The position numbers and the translations under genes were made by a program. The notes below the pieces were generated by a model. That model had not been told where the DNA came from. It saw only the letters and a list, made by a program, of their open reading frames with translations, and searched no databases. Shown piece after piece: positions 26,034-34,879 of a stretch of 64,000 nt of DNA; position 1 is the first letter of the stretch; every line of letters starts with the position of its first letter. This DNA is from Solidesulfovibrio sp. (GTDB lineage Bacteria; Desulfobacterota; Desulfovibrionia; Desulfovibrionales; Desulfovibrionaceae): the NCBI RefSeq assembly GCF_038562415.1, contig NZ_JBCFBA010000002.1:82232-146231 (forward strand). Direction: 5' to 3'.

Positions 26034-27453
26034 TGTCCCGTCGTCGCCCGGCCTGCCCGCCCGGCGGCTGTTTCCGCCGCTGGCCCCGGAGGTCACGGCG
26101 GCCCTGGCCGCCTATCCCGCCCTGCTGCGCCGGGAGCTGGGCATGACGCCCGGCATGGAGCGCGCCCTGCCCCGGCAGGTCCGCGACCTGTCCCTGTCCC
26201 TGACCGCCGAGCGGGAAGGGGGGCCCAAGCCGGGCTACCTGAGCGACCCGCGCACCCTGGCCGCCTATGCCTGGTATTTCCTGCCCTGGAACATCCTGCG
26301 GCTGTCGCGGCTGCTGCCGGCCCTGCCGCTGGAACTGCCCGAGGACGGCCTGGTGTGCGACCTGGGCAGCGGCCCCCTGACCTTCCTCCAGGCCTTGTGG
26401 CTGTCGCGGCCCGATTTGCGGGGCAAGCGGTTGCGCTTCGTGTGCGCCGACCGCTCGCGCCGCGCCCTGGACCTGGGGCTTGGGCTTTTCGCCGGCCTGG
26501 CCGGTTTCGATCCCCTTGACCCGCAGGCCCCCTGGCGGGTGCGGCCGGTGCGCGGCGAATACTGGCAGGGCCTGGCCGAGGGCGCGTCGCTCGTGGCCAT
26601 GGTCAACGTGGCCAACGAACTGGGCGGCGGCGGGCGCGAACCGCTTGCGGCGCGCATGGAGCGCCTGGCCGGGCAACTGGCCGAGGGCCTGTCCCCGGGG
26701 GGCCAGGCCCTGGTGGTCGAGCCGGGAACGCGCCTGGGCTGGCGCTGCCTGCTCGGGCTTCGCGAGGCGTTGCTGGAAATGGGCCTTGGCCTCGACGCCC
26801 CCTGCCCCCATGGCCAGGAGTGCGCCCTGTTCGCCGGCCGCACCCGGGCCTGGTGCCATTTCACCATGTCGCCGGCCGGCGCGCCGGCCTGGCTGGCCAG
26901 CCTGTCCGAACGGGCCCAGCTCGGCAAGACGCGCCTGAGCCTGTCGTTTCTGCTGGCCCGCAAGGCGCCGCCGGCCTTTGCCGCGCAGACGGTCCGGGTG
27001 GTTTCGGGCGCCTTTTCCCTGGCCGACGCGCCGGGGGCGGCGGTCTACGGCTGTTCGGGCAAGGGACTGGTGGTGCTCGTGGCGCCCGACGGAAGGGTGC
27101 CCCGGCCGGGCGATGCCGTGGAACTGCCCGTTTCGGCCGAGGCGCCGCGCGACGCCAAGTCCGGCGCGCCCCGCCTGACCCTGCCCGGCCATGACGCGCC
27201 CCAAGCCCCCCGGGCGGGCCAGGCGCCGGCCGGCGCGCCGCGAAAGCCCAGGGAGGGCCTTCCGGCGAAACGTCCCGCCCGGGGCAAACCCGCCCCGAAC
27301 GCCGCCGGCAAGGCCGATCCCGCGACCGGTCCTTCCCGCGTGCGGCGAAAGCCCGCCCCATCCGGGCCCGCCTCGAAAGGCCGGCCAACGGCCGGGACCC
27401 CGCGTCGCCAACCGGGCAAGGGGAACGCCAAAAAGGAACCGCGCGGCGGTTGA
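26023..27453 (+). CDS. Rsm22-like small-subunit methyltransferase with basic tail
   Basis: 476 aa. The central Rossmann domain has VCDLGSGPLTFLQAL (about 108-122) as the SAM-binding motif. A later CPHGQEC and AWCHF pair is the signature of Rsm22/METTL17 proteins, whose cysteines hold an iron-sulfur cluster. VYGCSGKGLVVL may give the fourth ligand. Rsm22 proteins associate with small ribosomal subunits. From about residue 375 the sequence becomes a Pro/Ala/Lys/Arg-rich, probably disordered tail of about 100 residues, suited to RNA contact. It overlaps the RACo-like gene, an unexpected pairing of two Fe-S proteins. Confidence 0.78.
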   Translation: MSPDVPSSPGLPARRLFPPLAPEVTAALAAYPALLRRELGMTPGMERALPRQVRDLSLSLTAEREGGPKPGYLSDPRTLAAYAWYFLPWNILRLSRLLPALPLELPEDGLVCDLGSGPLTFLQALWLSRPDLRGKRLRFVCADRSRRALDLGLGLFAGLAGFDPLDPQAPWRVRPVRGEYWQGLAEGASLVAMVNVANELGGGGREPLAARMERLAGQLAEGLSPGGQALVVEPGTRLGWRCLLGLREALLEMGLGLDAPCPHGQECALFAGRTRAWCHFTMSPAGAPAWLASLSERAQLGKTRLSLSFLLARKAPPAFAAQTVRVVSGAFSLADAPGAAVYGCSGKGLVVLVAPDGRVPRPGDAVELPVSAEAPRDAKSGAPRLTLPGHDAPQAPRAGQAPAGAPRKPREGLPAKRPARGKPAPNAAGKADPATGPSRVRRKPAPSGPASKGRPTAGTPRRQPGKGNAKKEPRGG

Positions 27454-27710
27454 AGCGGGAGAAACGTCACGAAATGCCTCGCCGGCGCCGGCCCTATCCG
27501 AAGGCGCGGTCCCGGGGCCGGAAAACGGGCCCGTTCGGCCCGTACGGGTGAAACTTCGGCCGGGCGCGGTGCGACGTATTGCGGCCCGACCTGGCCATCG
27601 CCGGGCCGGCCTGACCGCTGTTGGCTGTTGTCCGCCCTCCTGAAATCATGTAGGGACAGCGGCATCCAATTTTTTTCGAGACAACGCAGAAACGACATGG
27701 GAGGTCCCGC

Positions 27711-28268
27711 TTGGACGTGTCACAAACCGGCATCCCGGGGCTTGTGGTCGTAAAGCCCAGGGTTTTCGGCGATAGCCGGGGTTTTTTTCTGGAAACGTAC
27801 AGCCGCAAGGCCTTCGCGGCCGCGGGGCTCGATTATGATTTCGTCCAGGACAATCAGGCGCGGTCCGGTCCCCGGGGCGTGCTGCGCGGCCTGCATTACC
27901 AGCGCCCGCCGACCACCCAGGCCAAGCTGGTCTGGGTCACGCGCGGCGCGGTCTACGACGTGGCCGTGGACCTGCGCGTCGGTTCGCCGACCTACAAAAA
28001 ATGGTTCGGGATCGAGCTTTCCGAGGACAATTTCCTGCGGCTCATGGTGCCGCGCGGCTTTGCCCACGGCTACGTGACCCTGACGGAAGACGCCGAATTC
28101 CTGTACAAGGTGGACGCGCCGTATTCGCCGGCCGACGATGCCGGCCTCGCCTGGAACGATCCGGAGATTAGTGTCGCCTGGCCGGTCGCCGATCCGGTCC
28201 TGTCCGAAAAGGACGCACGCCAGCCGCTTTTGGCCGCGTCGGGCTCGCCCTTCGCCTGGAACGGATAG
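27711..28268 (+). CDS. rfbC: dTDP-4-dehydrorhamnose 3,5-epimerase
   Basis: 185 aa cupin-fold epimerase of the dTDP-rhamnose pathway, cytoplasmic. The recognisable blocks are RGFFLETYS, DNQARSGPRGVLRGLHYQ (with the catalytic histidine), PRGFAHGYVTL and LAWNDPEISVAWP. Length is normal. The start is TTG, set by GGGAGG six bases upstream and by the conserved N-terminus. The 257 bases before it, back to the Rsm22-like gene, contain no recognisable gene. It is followed after 33 bases by manC. The other three dTDP-rhamnose genes (rfbA, rfbB, rfbD) are not in the window. Confidence 0.93.
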   Translation: MDVSQTGIPGLVVVKPRVFGDSRGFFLETYSRKAFAAAGLDYDFVQDNQARSGPRGVLRGLHYQRPPTTQAKLVWVTRGAVYDVAVDLRVGSPTYKKWFGIELSEDNFLRLMVPRGFAHGYVTLTEDAEFLYKVDAPYSPADDAGLAWNDPEISVAWPVADPVLSEKDARQPLLAASGSPFAWNG

Positions 28269-28301
28269 TCCCACAGGACGCGACGCAAGCAAGGAGAACG
28301 T

Positions 28302-29747
28302 ATGACGGCGGCATCTGATCGGACGGGGCGCGACGGGCACTACGCCCTTATTCTGGCCGGAGGATCGGGGACGCGGCTGTGGCCGTTGTCGCGGACGTTG
28401 TCCCCCAAGCAACTGTTGGACCTGGGCGACGGCGAGACGCTGTTGCAGGCCACGGCCCTGCGCCTGGCCGAGGCCTTTTCGCCCGAGCGCGTCTTCGTGG
28501 TCACCAACGAGGAACACGCCTTCGAGGTCCGCGCCCAACTCAAGGAAATCGCCGCCACGACCGCGGCCAACGTGCTGGCCGAGCCCCTGGGCCGCAACAC
28601 CCTGGCCGCCATCCTGCTGGGGCTGGAGCCCATCGTGGCCGCCGATCCCCGGGCCGTGGTCGGGGTGTTCCCGGCCGACCACCGCATCGACGACCGGGCC
28701 GCCTGGCGCGAGGCCATGGAGCGGGCGGCGGCCCTGGCCGGTCAGGGCTGGTTCGTGACCTTCGGCATCCCGCCGCATGCGCCGGAAACGGGCTATGGCT
28801 ACATCCACCGGGGCGATCCCCTGGGCGAGGGGGCCTATGCCGTGGCCGGTTTCACCGAAAAGCCCGACCTGGCCACGGCCGAGAAGCTCCTGGCCGGGGG
28901 CGAGCATTACTGGAACAGCGGCATGTTCGTGTTTCGGGCCGACGTGTTCCTGGCCGCCGTGGCCGCCCACGCCCCGGTCTTTCACGCCTGGTTCGCGGCC
29001 CGGGCCGCGCGTCCCCTGGTCGAGGGCTACGCCGCCCTGCCCGACGTGTCCGTGGATTACGGGGTGGTGGAGAAGCTCGACCGCATCGCCATGGTCGAGG
29101 CCCCCTTCGACTGGGACGACCTGGGCAGTTGGGAAGCCCTGTATCGCCTGGGGAGAAAAGACGAGGCGGGCTGCGTGCTCCAGGGCGACGTGCTGGCGCT
29201 CGACTGCGCCGATTCGCTGTTTTTCTCCCAGGGCAGCGCCCTGGCCGTGGCCGGCGTCAAGGACATGATCGTCATCCAGACCCGCGACGCCACCCTGGTC
29301 TGTCCGGTGTCCGAGGCCCAGCGGGTGAAAGACGTGGTCGGGGCGCTCAAGTCCCAGGGCAGCAAGCTCGTCGAGGCCCACGTCACCGTGCGCCGGCCCT
29401 GGGGCAGCTACACCGTGCTCGAAGGCGGGCCGGGCTACAAGATCAAGCGCATCGAGGTGCCGCCGGCCGGGCGGCTGTCGCTCCAGATGCATCACCACCG
29501 CAGCGAACACTGGGTGGTGGTCTCGGGCACGGCCCTGGTCCAGATCGGCGACGAGGAGCGGCTGCTGACGGAAAACCAGTCCGTGGACATCCCCAAGGGG
29601 GCCGTGCACCGGCTGTCCAACCCCGGCAAGCTGCCGGTGGAGATCATCGAGATCCAGTCCGGGCCGTACCTGGAGGAGGACGACATCGTGCGCTTCGACG
29701 ACGTCTACGGCCGCAAGGTCGGGGGCGGGGGAACGGGTCCGTCGTGA
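28302..29747 (+). CDS. manC: Mannose-1-phosphate guanylyltransferase / mannose-6-phosphate isomerase
   Basis: 481 aa bifunctional type II PMI-GMP enzyme making GDP-mannose from mannose-1-phosphate, and likely isomerising fructose-6-phosphate to mannose-6-phosphate. N-terminal nucleotidyltransferase: LAGGSGTRLWPLSR with the pyrophosphorylase signature, FTEKPD and YWNSGMF. The C-terminal cupin half has the isomerase blocks RPWGSYTVLEGG, LSLQMHHHRSEHWVVVSGTA and NQSVDIPKGAVHRL. AAGGAGAACGT precedes the ATG. With rfbC and the WbaP-type transferase at 34880 it points to surface polysaccharide synthesis. Confidence 0.95.
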   Translation: MTAASDRTGRDGHYALILAGGSGTRLWPLSRTLSPKQLLDLGDGETLLQATALRLAEAFSPERVFVVTNEEHAFEVRAQLKEIAATTAANVLAEPLGRNTLAAILLGLEPIVAADPRAVVGVFPADHRIDDRAAWREAMERAAALAGQGWFVTFGIPPHAPETGYGYIHRGDPLGEGAYAVAGFTEKPDLATAEKLLAGGEHYWNSGMFVFRADVFLAAVAAHAPVFHAWFAARAARPLVEGYAALPDVSVDYGVVEKLDRIAMVEAPFDWDDLGSWEALYRLGRKDEAGCVLQGDVLALDCADSLFFSQGSALAVAGVKDMIVIQTRDATLVCPVSEAQRVKDVVGALKSQGSKLVEAHVTVRRPWGSYTVLEGGPGYKIKRIEVPPAGRLSLQMHHHRSEHWVVVSGTALVQIGDEERLLTENQSVDIPKGAVHRLSNPGKLPVEIIEIQSGPYLEEDDIVRFDDVYGRKVGGGGTGPS

Positions 29748-29792
29748 CCGGGATGCAAATGGAAAAGGATTCGTGAATTTTTTCATTAAACC

Positions 29793-29822
29793 TTGACACG
29801 GAAGTTGCGGCCTGGGTAAAAA
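29793..29822 (+). promoter_or_regulatory. Candidate sigma-70 promoter of the qrc operon
   Basis: TTGACA at 29793-29798 and TAAAAA at 29817-29822, spaced 18 bases. A leader of about 150 bases follows before qrcA. An overlapping TGACACGGAAGTTGC has a sigma-54-like layout but lacks the essential GG, so sigma-70 is preferred. Confidence 0.5.
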
Positions 29823-29981
29823 GCGCGGTGCGGCGCTCCCGGCCGGGGTGAGGGGATTGCCCCCGGTCGTTGCCGCGCTACGCTTGCGACTCTCTTTATC
29901 CGATGGTGCCTTCGGGACTTCTCGGACGTCACGCGGCCTGGCCCGTGGCGCAAACCAGCAACGGCAATGGGCAGGGGATGT

Positions 29982-30551
29982 ATGGAGGAGAAAAGATCGA
30001 ATTCGGCCGGCGGCGTTGGCGGCATGGTGCTTTTTGGCCTGATCGGCTTCGTCGGCGCCCTCGTGGTGGGGTGGGTCATCTTTCCGAAACTGCTTTACAG
30101 CGAAAAGACGCAGCCCATTCGTTTCAGTCACACGGTCCACGCGCAACTCGGCATCGATTGCGAACAGTGCCACCATCTTGGCCCTGACGGCCGGTTCGCC
30201 GGCCTGCCCACGACCGAATCCTGCGCCGAATGCCACGGCGAGGAAACCGGCGACAACTCGCCCAACGGCAAGGAAATCGACAAGTTCGTCAAGGACTACG
30301 CCAAGACCGGCGCCCAGGTCCCCTGGCTTGTCTACCAGTACCAGCCCGACAACGTGTTCTTCTCCCATGCCGCCCACAAGGGGTTCGAGTGCTCCAAGTG
30401 CCACCCCGACGTGGCCAAGGCCGATACGCCGCCGACGTACTACCAGAACCGGATCAGCGGCTACAGCAAGGACACCATGAAGATGTGGGAGTGCGAACGC
30501 TGCCACGCGTCCATGGGCACGAGCAACGCCTGCTACGTCTGTCATAAATAA
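29982..30551 (+). CDS. qrcA: Multihaem cytochrome c subunit of the Qrc complex
   Basis: 189 aa. A membrane anchor (about 15-37, MVLFGLIGFVGALVVGWVIF) is followed by a periplasmic cytochrome domain with five CxxCH motifs (CEQCH, CAECH, CSKCH, CERCH, CYVCH) and distal histidines in FSHTVH and FSHAAH as in class III cytochromes. It receives electrons from periplasmic hydrogenase or formate dehydrogenase via cytochrome c3. The D. vulgaris protein is described as hexahaem; only five standard motifs are seen here. The ATG at 29982 has AGGGG upstream; an ATG five codons earlier has none. First gene of the operon. Confidence 0.93.
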   Translation: MEEKRSNSAGGVGGMVLFGLIGFVGALVVGWVIFPKLLYSEKTQPIRFSHTVHAQLGIDCEQCHHLGPDGRFAGLPTTESCAECHGEETGDNSPNGKEIDKFVKDYAKTGAQVPWLVYQYQPDNVFFSHAAHKGFECSKCHPDVAKADTPPTYYQNRISGYSKDTMKMWECERCHASMGTSNACYVCHK

Positions 30552-30561
30552 GGGGGAAGAA

Positions 30562-32712
30562 ATGGGACTTGATCGCAGAGCTTTCCTCGGGCTTGTGGCT
30601 GGTGGCGCCGTGGGCACCATGTTCACCCCCATCCCGTGGAAATTGTTGGACGATGTTTCTATCTGGACCCAGAACTGGTCGTGGATCCCCCGGGTTCCCA
30701 AGGGCCAGGTCGACTTCGTGGCCACCACCAGCAAGCTGTGCCCGGCCGGCGAGGGTCTGAAGATCATGCGCGTGGCCGGCAATCCCATCTCCGCCGCCGG
30801 CAACCCGGACCATCCCCTGTCCCGGGGCGGCGTCTCCGCCCTGGCCCGGTCCGAGGTCTACATGCTCTACAGCCCGGCCCGGGTGAAATCCCCGCTCAAG
30901 AAATCGGGCAAGGGCTTTGAGCCCATCACCTGGGAGCAGGCGCTCATCGAGATGGCCGACAAGCTCGGCGCGGCCAAGGGCGCGGTGGCCTGCGTGTCCG
31001 GCGACGGCACCGGCACCGTCAACGAGGTCCTCTCGGCCTTCGTCGGCAAGCTCGGCTCGGCCGGCTGCTTCATGATGCCCTCCGAGGCCACCACCGCCGC
31101 CAAGGGCGTCAAGCTCATGGGCGGGGCGGGCCAGGCCGGCTACGACTTCGAAAACGCCGACACCGTGCTGGTCCTTGGCGCCGACATCTTCGAGACCTGG
31201 GGCACCTCCACCCGCAACCGCAAGGCCTTCGGCGCCTCGCGCCCCGTCGGCGAGAAGCCCAAGTCCACCTACGTCTACGTCGGCCCGACCAAAAACAACA
31301 CCGCCTCGGTGTGCGACCAGTGGATCCCGGCCTCGGCCGCCGACCTCGGCGTCGTGGCTCTGGGCATCGCCTGGCACCTGCTCAAGGCCGGCGCCACCAG
31401 CAACGCGCCCGGGTTCGACACCTTCAAGGCCGTGGTCAACGGCGGCTTCGGCCCCGAGGACGTCAAGCGGGCCACGGGCATCGCCCCCGAGGTGCTGGCC
31501 GGCCTGGCCAAGACCCTGGCCGCCGCCAAGGCGCCGCTGGTCGTGACCGGTTCGCCCTTCGGCCAGGGCCTGGGCGCGGCGCCCTTTATCGCCGGCATGG
31601 CGCTCAACATCCTGCTTGGCCGCATCAACAAGCCCGGCGGCGTCTACGCCCTGCCGGAGCTGGCCACGGTCGTGCCCGGTGCGCTGACCCGCGCGGCCAT
31701 GCTCGACGGCGACCTGCCCGCCTTCCTCAAGGGCGTGGCCGAGGGCAAGACCCCGGCCCCCAAGGCCCTGCTGGTCTACGACGCCAACCCGGCCTACGGC
31801 CTGCCCGAGGCGGCCACTATGGCCAAGGCCCTGGAAAAAATCCCGTACAAGGTCAGCTTCGCCTCGTTCATGGACGAGACAGCGGCCCTGTGCGACCTGA
31901 TCCTGCCCAATTCCCTGACGCTCGAGCGCTACGACGACCTGGCCACGCCCTACGGCTCGGGCTTTTGCCTCTACAGCCTGGCCGTGCCCTACCAGAAGCC
32001 GGTCCACGACACCCGGACCGCCGGCGACGTGCTCCTGACCCTGGCCCGCAAGATGAGCGTCGAGCTCAAGTTCGACAACTTCCTGCAGGTGCTCAAGGAA
32101 AAGGTGGCCACCCTGGCCAAGGCCTCCGGCGGCTTCGTGGCGAAGGACGTCATGCCCTGGCAGGTGGCCGCGGGCAAGCCCGCTCCCGCGCTTGCCGGCG
32201 GCGACCTGTGGAAGGCGCTTTCCGCCGGCTACGCCTGGACCATGGTCGGCCAGGTGCAGTCCAACCTCGGCTTCGCCCCGGAAGTGCTGGCCAAGGCCGT
32301 AAAGGCCGGCAAGGCCCCGGAAAAGACGGCCGTGCTCGCGCCCTACGCCCAGTTGCGCACCGGCACCCCGACCACCGGCATCCCCTGCCAGGACCTGACC
32401 ACCGTGCCGGACACCGAACTGCTCAAGGAGACCACCCTGGTGCGGCTCAACAGCGCCACGGCCAAGGCCCTGGGGCTTAAAAAGGGCGCCACGGTGACCC
32501 TCAGCGGCGCGGGCGCCACATGCGAAGCCCAGGTCCACCTCTTTGAAAGCGTCATGACCGGCGTGGTTTCGGCTCCCCTGGGCTTTGGCCACACCGCCTT
32601 CGACATCTACAGCAAGGGCAAGGGTGCCAACTACTTGTCCCTGATGGCCGTTGTCGAGGAGCCGGGTACCGGCTTGTCCACCTGGGCGGCCGCTGAAGTC
32701 AAAATCGCCTAA
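30562..32712 (+). CDS. qrcB: Molybdopterin-oxidoreductase-like subunit of the Qrc complex
   Basis: 716 aa periplasmic subunit of the DMSO-reductase superfamily. A Tat-type signal (DRRAFLGLVAGG, residues 4-15) begins the protein. The N-terminal Cys cluster that would bind [4Fe-4S] in catalytic relatives is absent (only KLCPAGEG is seen). This fits reports that QrcB carries no molybdenum cofactor and is structural or an electron conduit. The rest keeps the family fold, including LVYDANPAYGLPEA and ILPNSLTLERYDDL. It starts ten bases after qrcA with GGGGGAAGAA ahead, and is followed by qrcC. Confidence 0.93.
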   Translation: MGLDRRAFLGLVAGGAVGTMFTPIPWKLLDDVSIWTQNWSWIPRVPKGQVDFVATTSKLCPAGEGLKIMRVAGNPISAAGNPDHPLSRGGVSALARSEVYMLYSPARVKSPLKKSGKGFEPITWEQALIEMADKLGAAKGAVACVSGDGTGTVNEVLSAFVGKLGSAGCFMMPSEATTAAKGVKLMGGAGQAGYDFENADTVLVLGADIFETWGTSTRNRKAFGASRPVGEKPKSTYVYVGPTKNNTASVCDQWIPASAADLGVVALGIAWHLLKAGATSNAPGFDTFKAVVNGGFGPEDVKRATGIAPEVLAGLAKTLAAAKAPLVVTGSPFGQGLGAAPFIAGMALNILLGRINKPGGVYALPELATVVPGALTRAAMLDGDLPAFLKGVAEGKTPAPKALLVYDANPAYGLPEAATMAKALEKIPYKVSFASFMDETAALCDLILPNSLTLERYDDLATPYGSGFCLYSLAVPYQKPVHDTRTAGDVLLTLARKMSVELKFDNFLQVLKEKVATLAKASGGFVAKDVMPWQVAAGKPAPALAGGDLWKALSAGYAWTMVGQVQSNLGFAPEVLAKAVKAGKAPEKTAVLAPYAQLRTGTPTTGIPCQDLTTVPDTELLKETTLVRLNSATAKALGLKKGATVTLSGAGATCEAQVHLFESVMTGVVSAPLGFGHTAFDIYSKGKGANYLSLMAVVEEPGTGLSTWAAAEVKIA

Positions 32713-32735
32713 CCACGAGTCAAAGGGAAGCCGCT

Positions 32736-33494
32736 ATGTCCGGACACTCCAAGGAATTCCCGATCACCTGGGGCATGGTGATCGACATCGACAAATGCAC
32801 CGGCTGCGGGGCCTGCATGGCCTCCTGCCAGACGGAAAACAACATAGAACCCCAGCCCGAGGCCTCCAACAAGCTGCGCAGCACCTCGTGGATGCTGGTC
32901 TACGAACTGACCAACGACAAGGCCTTTCCCAATCACGACATCGCCTTCCTGCCGCGTCCCTGCCAGCAGTGCGGCAATCCGCCCTGCGTGTCCGTGTGCC
33001 CGGTCATCGCCACGGATAAAAACGAGGACGGCGGCATCGTCTCCCAGGTCTACCCGCGCTGCATCGGTTGCCGGTACTGCGTGGCCGCCTGTCCCTACCA
33101 CGTCCGCTACTTCGGCTGGTACGACCCGATCTGGCCCGAAGGCATGGAAAAGACCCTGTCGCCCCTGACGTCCGTGCGGCCGCGCGGCGTGGTGGAGAAG
33201 TGCTCCTTTTGCCATCACCGCTGGAACCTGGCCAAGGATGCCGCCCGGGCCCAGGGCAAGAACCCCGATAGCCTCGACGACGGGGCCTACGTCACCGCTT
33301 GCGTGCAGAATTGCCCTTCCGGGGCCCTGTCCTTCGGCGACCTCAAAAACCCCAAGCACAAGGTACACGAGCTCATCAAAAGCCCCAACGCCTTCCGGTT
33401 GCTCGAACGCCTGGGCACCAACACCCAGGTCTACTACATCAGCCGTCGGGAATGGGTGCGCAAGCTCGGCGACAACTACCTCAAAAGCGAGTAA
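32736..33494 (+). CDS. qrcC: Iron-sulfur subunit of the Qrc complex
   Basis: 252 aa NrfC/DmsB-like ferredoxin subunit carrying electrons from QrcA to the quinone site of QrcD. Sixteen cysteines fall into four groups: CTGCGACMASC, CQQCGNPPCVSVC, CIGCRYCVAAC and CSFC with ACVQNC, enough for four cubane clusters. No signal peptide; export is presumably as a complex with the Tat-bearing QrcB. AAAGGGAAG upstream of the ATG. Tightly spaced between qrcB and qrcD (23 and 12 bases). Confidence 0.94.
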   Translation: MSGHSKEFPITWGMVIDIDKCTGCGACMASCQTENNIEPQPEASNKLRSTSWMLVYELTNDKAFPNHDIAFLPRPCQQCGNPPCVSVCPVIATDKNEDGGIVSQVYPRCIGCRYCVAACPYHVRYFGWYDPIWPEGMEKTLSPLTSVRPRGVVEKCSFCHHRWNLAKDAARAQGKNPDSLDDGAYVTACVQNCPSGALSFGDLKNPKHKVHELIKSPNAFRLLERLGTNTQVYYISRREWVRKLGDNYLKSE

Positions 33495-33506
33495 GCGGGG
33501 GACGCG

Positions 33507-34751
33507 ATGAGCTTTATCGAATCGGAAAAAACCTGGTACCCCGAGGGCGTCACGCGTTGCGGCCTGGGGAAGTTCACGGGCTGGCTGGGCGTTTTGGGCT
33601 TCATCGGCCTGCTCGGCCTGGTCTCCATGCTCTGGATCTTCTACCGCGGCATCGGCGTCACGGGCCTTGACAACTACTTCGGCTTCGGCCTGTGGATCAC
33701 CTTCGACCTGGCCGTCATCGCACTCGGGGCCGGCGCCTTCTTCACGGGGCTTATCCGCTACATCATCGGCGTGGATGAGCTCAAAAACATCATCAACCTG
33801 ACGGTCATCAAGGGCTTCATCTGCTACTCCGGAGCCATGCTGATCCTGTCCCTGGACGTCGGCCAGCCGCTGCGGGCCTGGTTCGGCTACTGGCACCCCA
33901 ACGTCCACTCGATGCTCACCGAAGTGATCTTCTGCATCACCTGCTACCTGATGGTGCTGATCATCGAGTACATTCCGCTGATCCTCGAGCAGAAGCAGCT
34001 CAACAAGATCCCGTTCCTGCACAACCTGGCCCACCAGATGCACGTGGTCATGCCGCTTTTCGCCGGCATCGGCGCCTTCCTGTCCACCTTCCACCAGGGG
34101 TCGCTGGGCGGCATGTACGGCGTCATGTTCGCCCGTCCCTACGCCTTCCGCGAAGGGTTTTTCATCTGGCCCTGGACGTTCTTCCTGTTCGTCCTGTCGG
34201 CCATCGCCTCGGGTCCTTGCCTGACGGTGCTGATTTGCGGCTTCATGGAGAAGGTCTCCGGCCGCCAGCTGACCACCTACCGGATCAAGTCGCTGATGGC
34301 GAAAATCGGCGGCACCATGCTGCTGATCTACACCGTGTTCAAGTACCTGGACACCTGGGCCTGGATCAACGGCGTGCTGCCCAAGGCGGGGCTCACCTTC
34401 GACCAGATGTTCTACGGCTTGGTCTACGGCAAGTGGCTGTTTTTCACCGAAATGGTCCTGTGTCTGCCCCTGCCGGTCGTCTTCCTGCTGACCCCGCTGC
34501 GCAAGAAGCCGGCCTTCATGTACTCCGGCGCGATCCTCGCCTGCCTGGGCGTGGTCATCAACCGCTACGTCTTCACCGTCCAGGCCCTGGCCCAGCCGGT
34601 GCTGCCGTTCACCCAGTGGCAGATCTACACCCCCAACTGGGCCGAGTGGCTCACCTCCCTGATGGTCATTGCCTACGGCTTCATCGTCATGAGCCTGTCC
34701 TACCGCTACCTGCCCATTTTCCCGCAGGAAGTGGGGCTCAACAAGAAGTAG
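33507..34751 (+). CDS. qrcD: NrfD/PsrC-like quinone-reducing membrane subunit of the Qrc complex
   Basis: 414 aa integral membrane protein with about ten hydrophobic helices, of the NrfD/PsrC family. It would reduce menaquinone at the periplasmic side and contribute to proton-motive force. Typical polar positions in the helices are seen (for example SLDVGQPLRAWFG and HNLAHQMHVVMPLFAGIGAF). It closes the operon and is followed 29 bases later by a strong terminator. Confidence 0.94.
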   Translation: MSFIESEKTWYPEGVTRCGLGKFTGWLGVLGFIGLLGLVSMLWIFYRGIGVTGLDNYFGFGLWITFDLAVIALGAGAFFTGLIRYIIGVDELKNIINLTVIKGFICYSGAMLILSLDVGQPLRAWFGYWHPNVHSMLTEVIFCITCYLMVLIIEYIPLILEQKQLNKIPFLHNLAHQMHVVMPLFAGIGAFLSTFHQGSLGGMYGVMFARPYAFREGFFIWPWTFFLFVLSAIASGPCLTVLICGFMEKVSGRQLTTYRIKSLMAKIGGTMLLIYTVFKYLDTWAWINGVLPKAGLTFDQMFYGLVYGKWLFFTEMVLCLPLPVVFLLTPLRKKPAFMYSGAILACLGVVINRYVFTVQALAQPVLPFTQWQIYTPNWAEWLTSLMVIAYGFIVMSLSYRYLPIFPQEVGLNKK

Positions 34752-34780
34752 CCGCAACCGGCGCTTCCCCTGTCCGCTCC

Positions 34781-34812
34781 AAGCCCGGCCGCCGCGCGGC
34801 CGGGCTTTTTTT
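34781..34812 (+). terminator. Intrinsic terminator of the qrc operon
   Basis: AAGCCCGGCCGC, short loop, GCGGCCGGGCTT, then a run of seven T. One of the clearest terminators in the window. Confidence 0.92.
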
Positions 34813-34879
34813 GGGGCGCGCGCCAGCCTGGCCGCGGGAGACGATAAATTGGCTCGACGGTTGCATCTCCCCGGGGATT

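Noticed and set aside
29793-29810. Sigma-54-like box before qrcA
   Set aside because: TGACACGGAAGTTGC has the right spacing, but the -24 GG is GA, which is essential. The overlapping TTGACA/TAAAAA pair is preferred.
27720-30803. 1027-codon minus-strand open frame over rfbC-manC-qrcA
   Set aside because: It covers three well-supported plus-strand genes and an intergenic promoter; composition is typical of a shadow frame.
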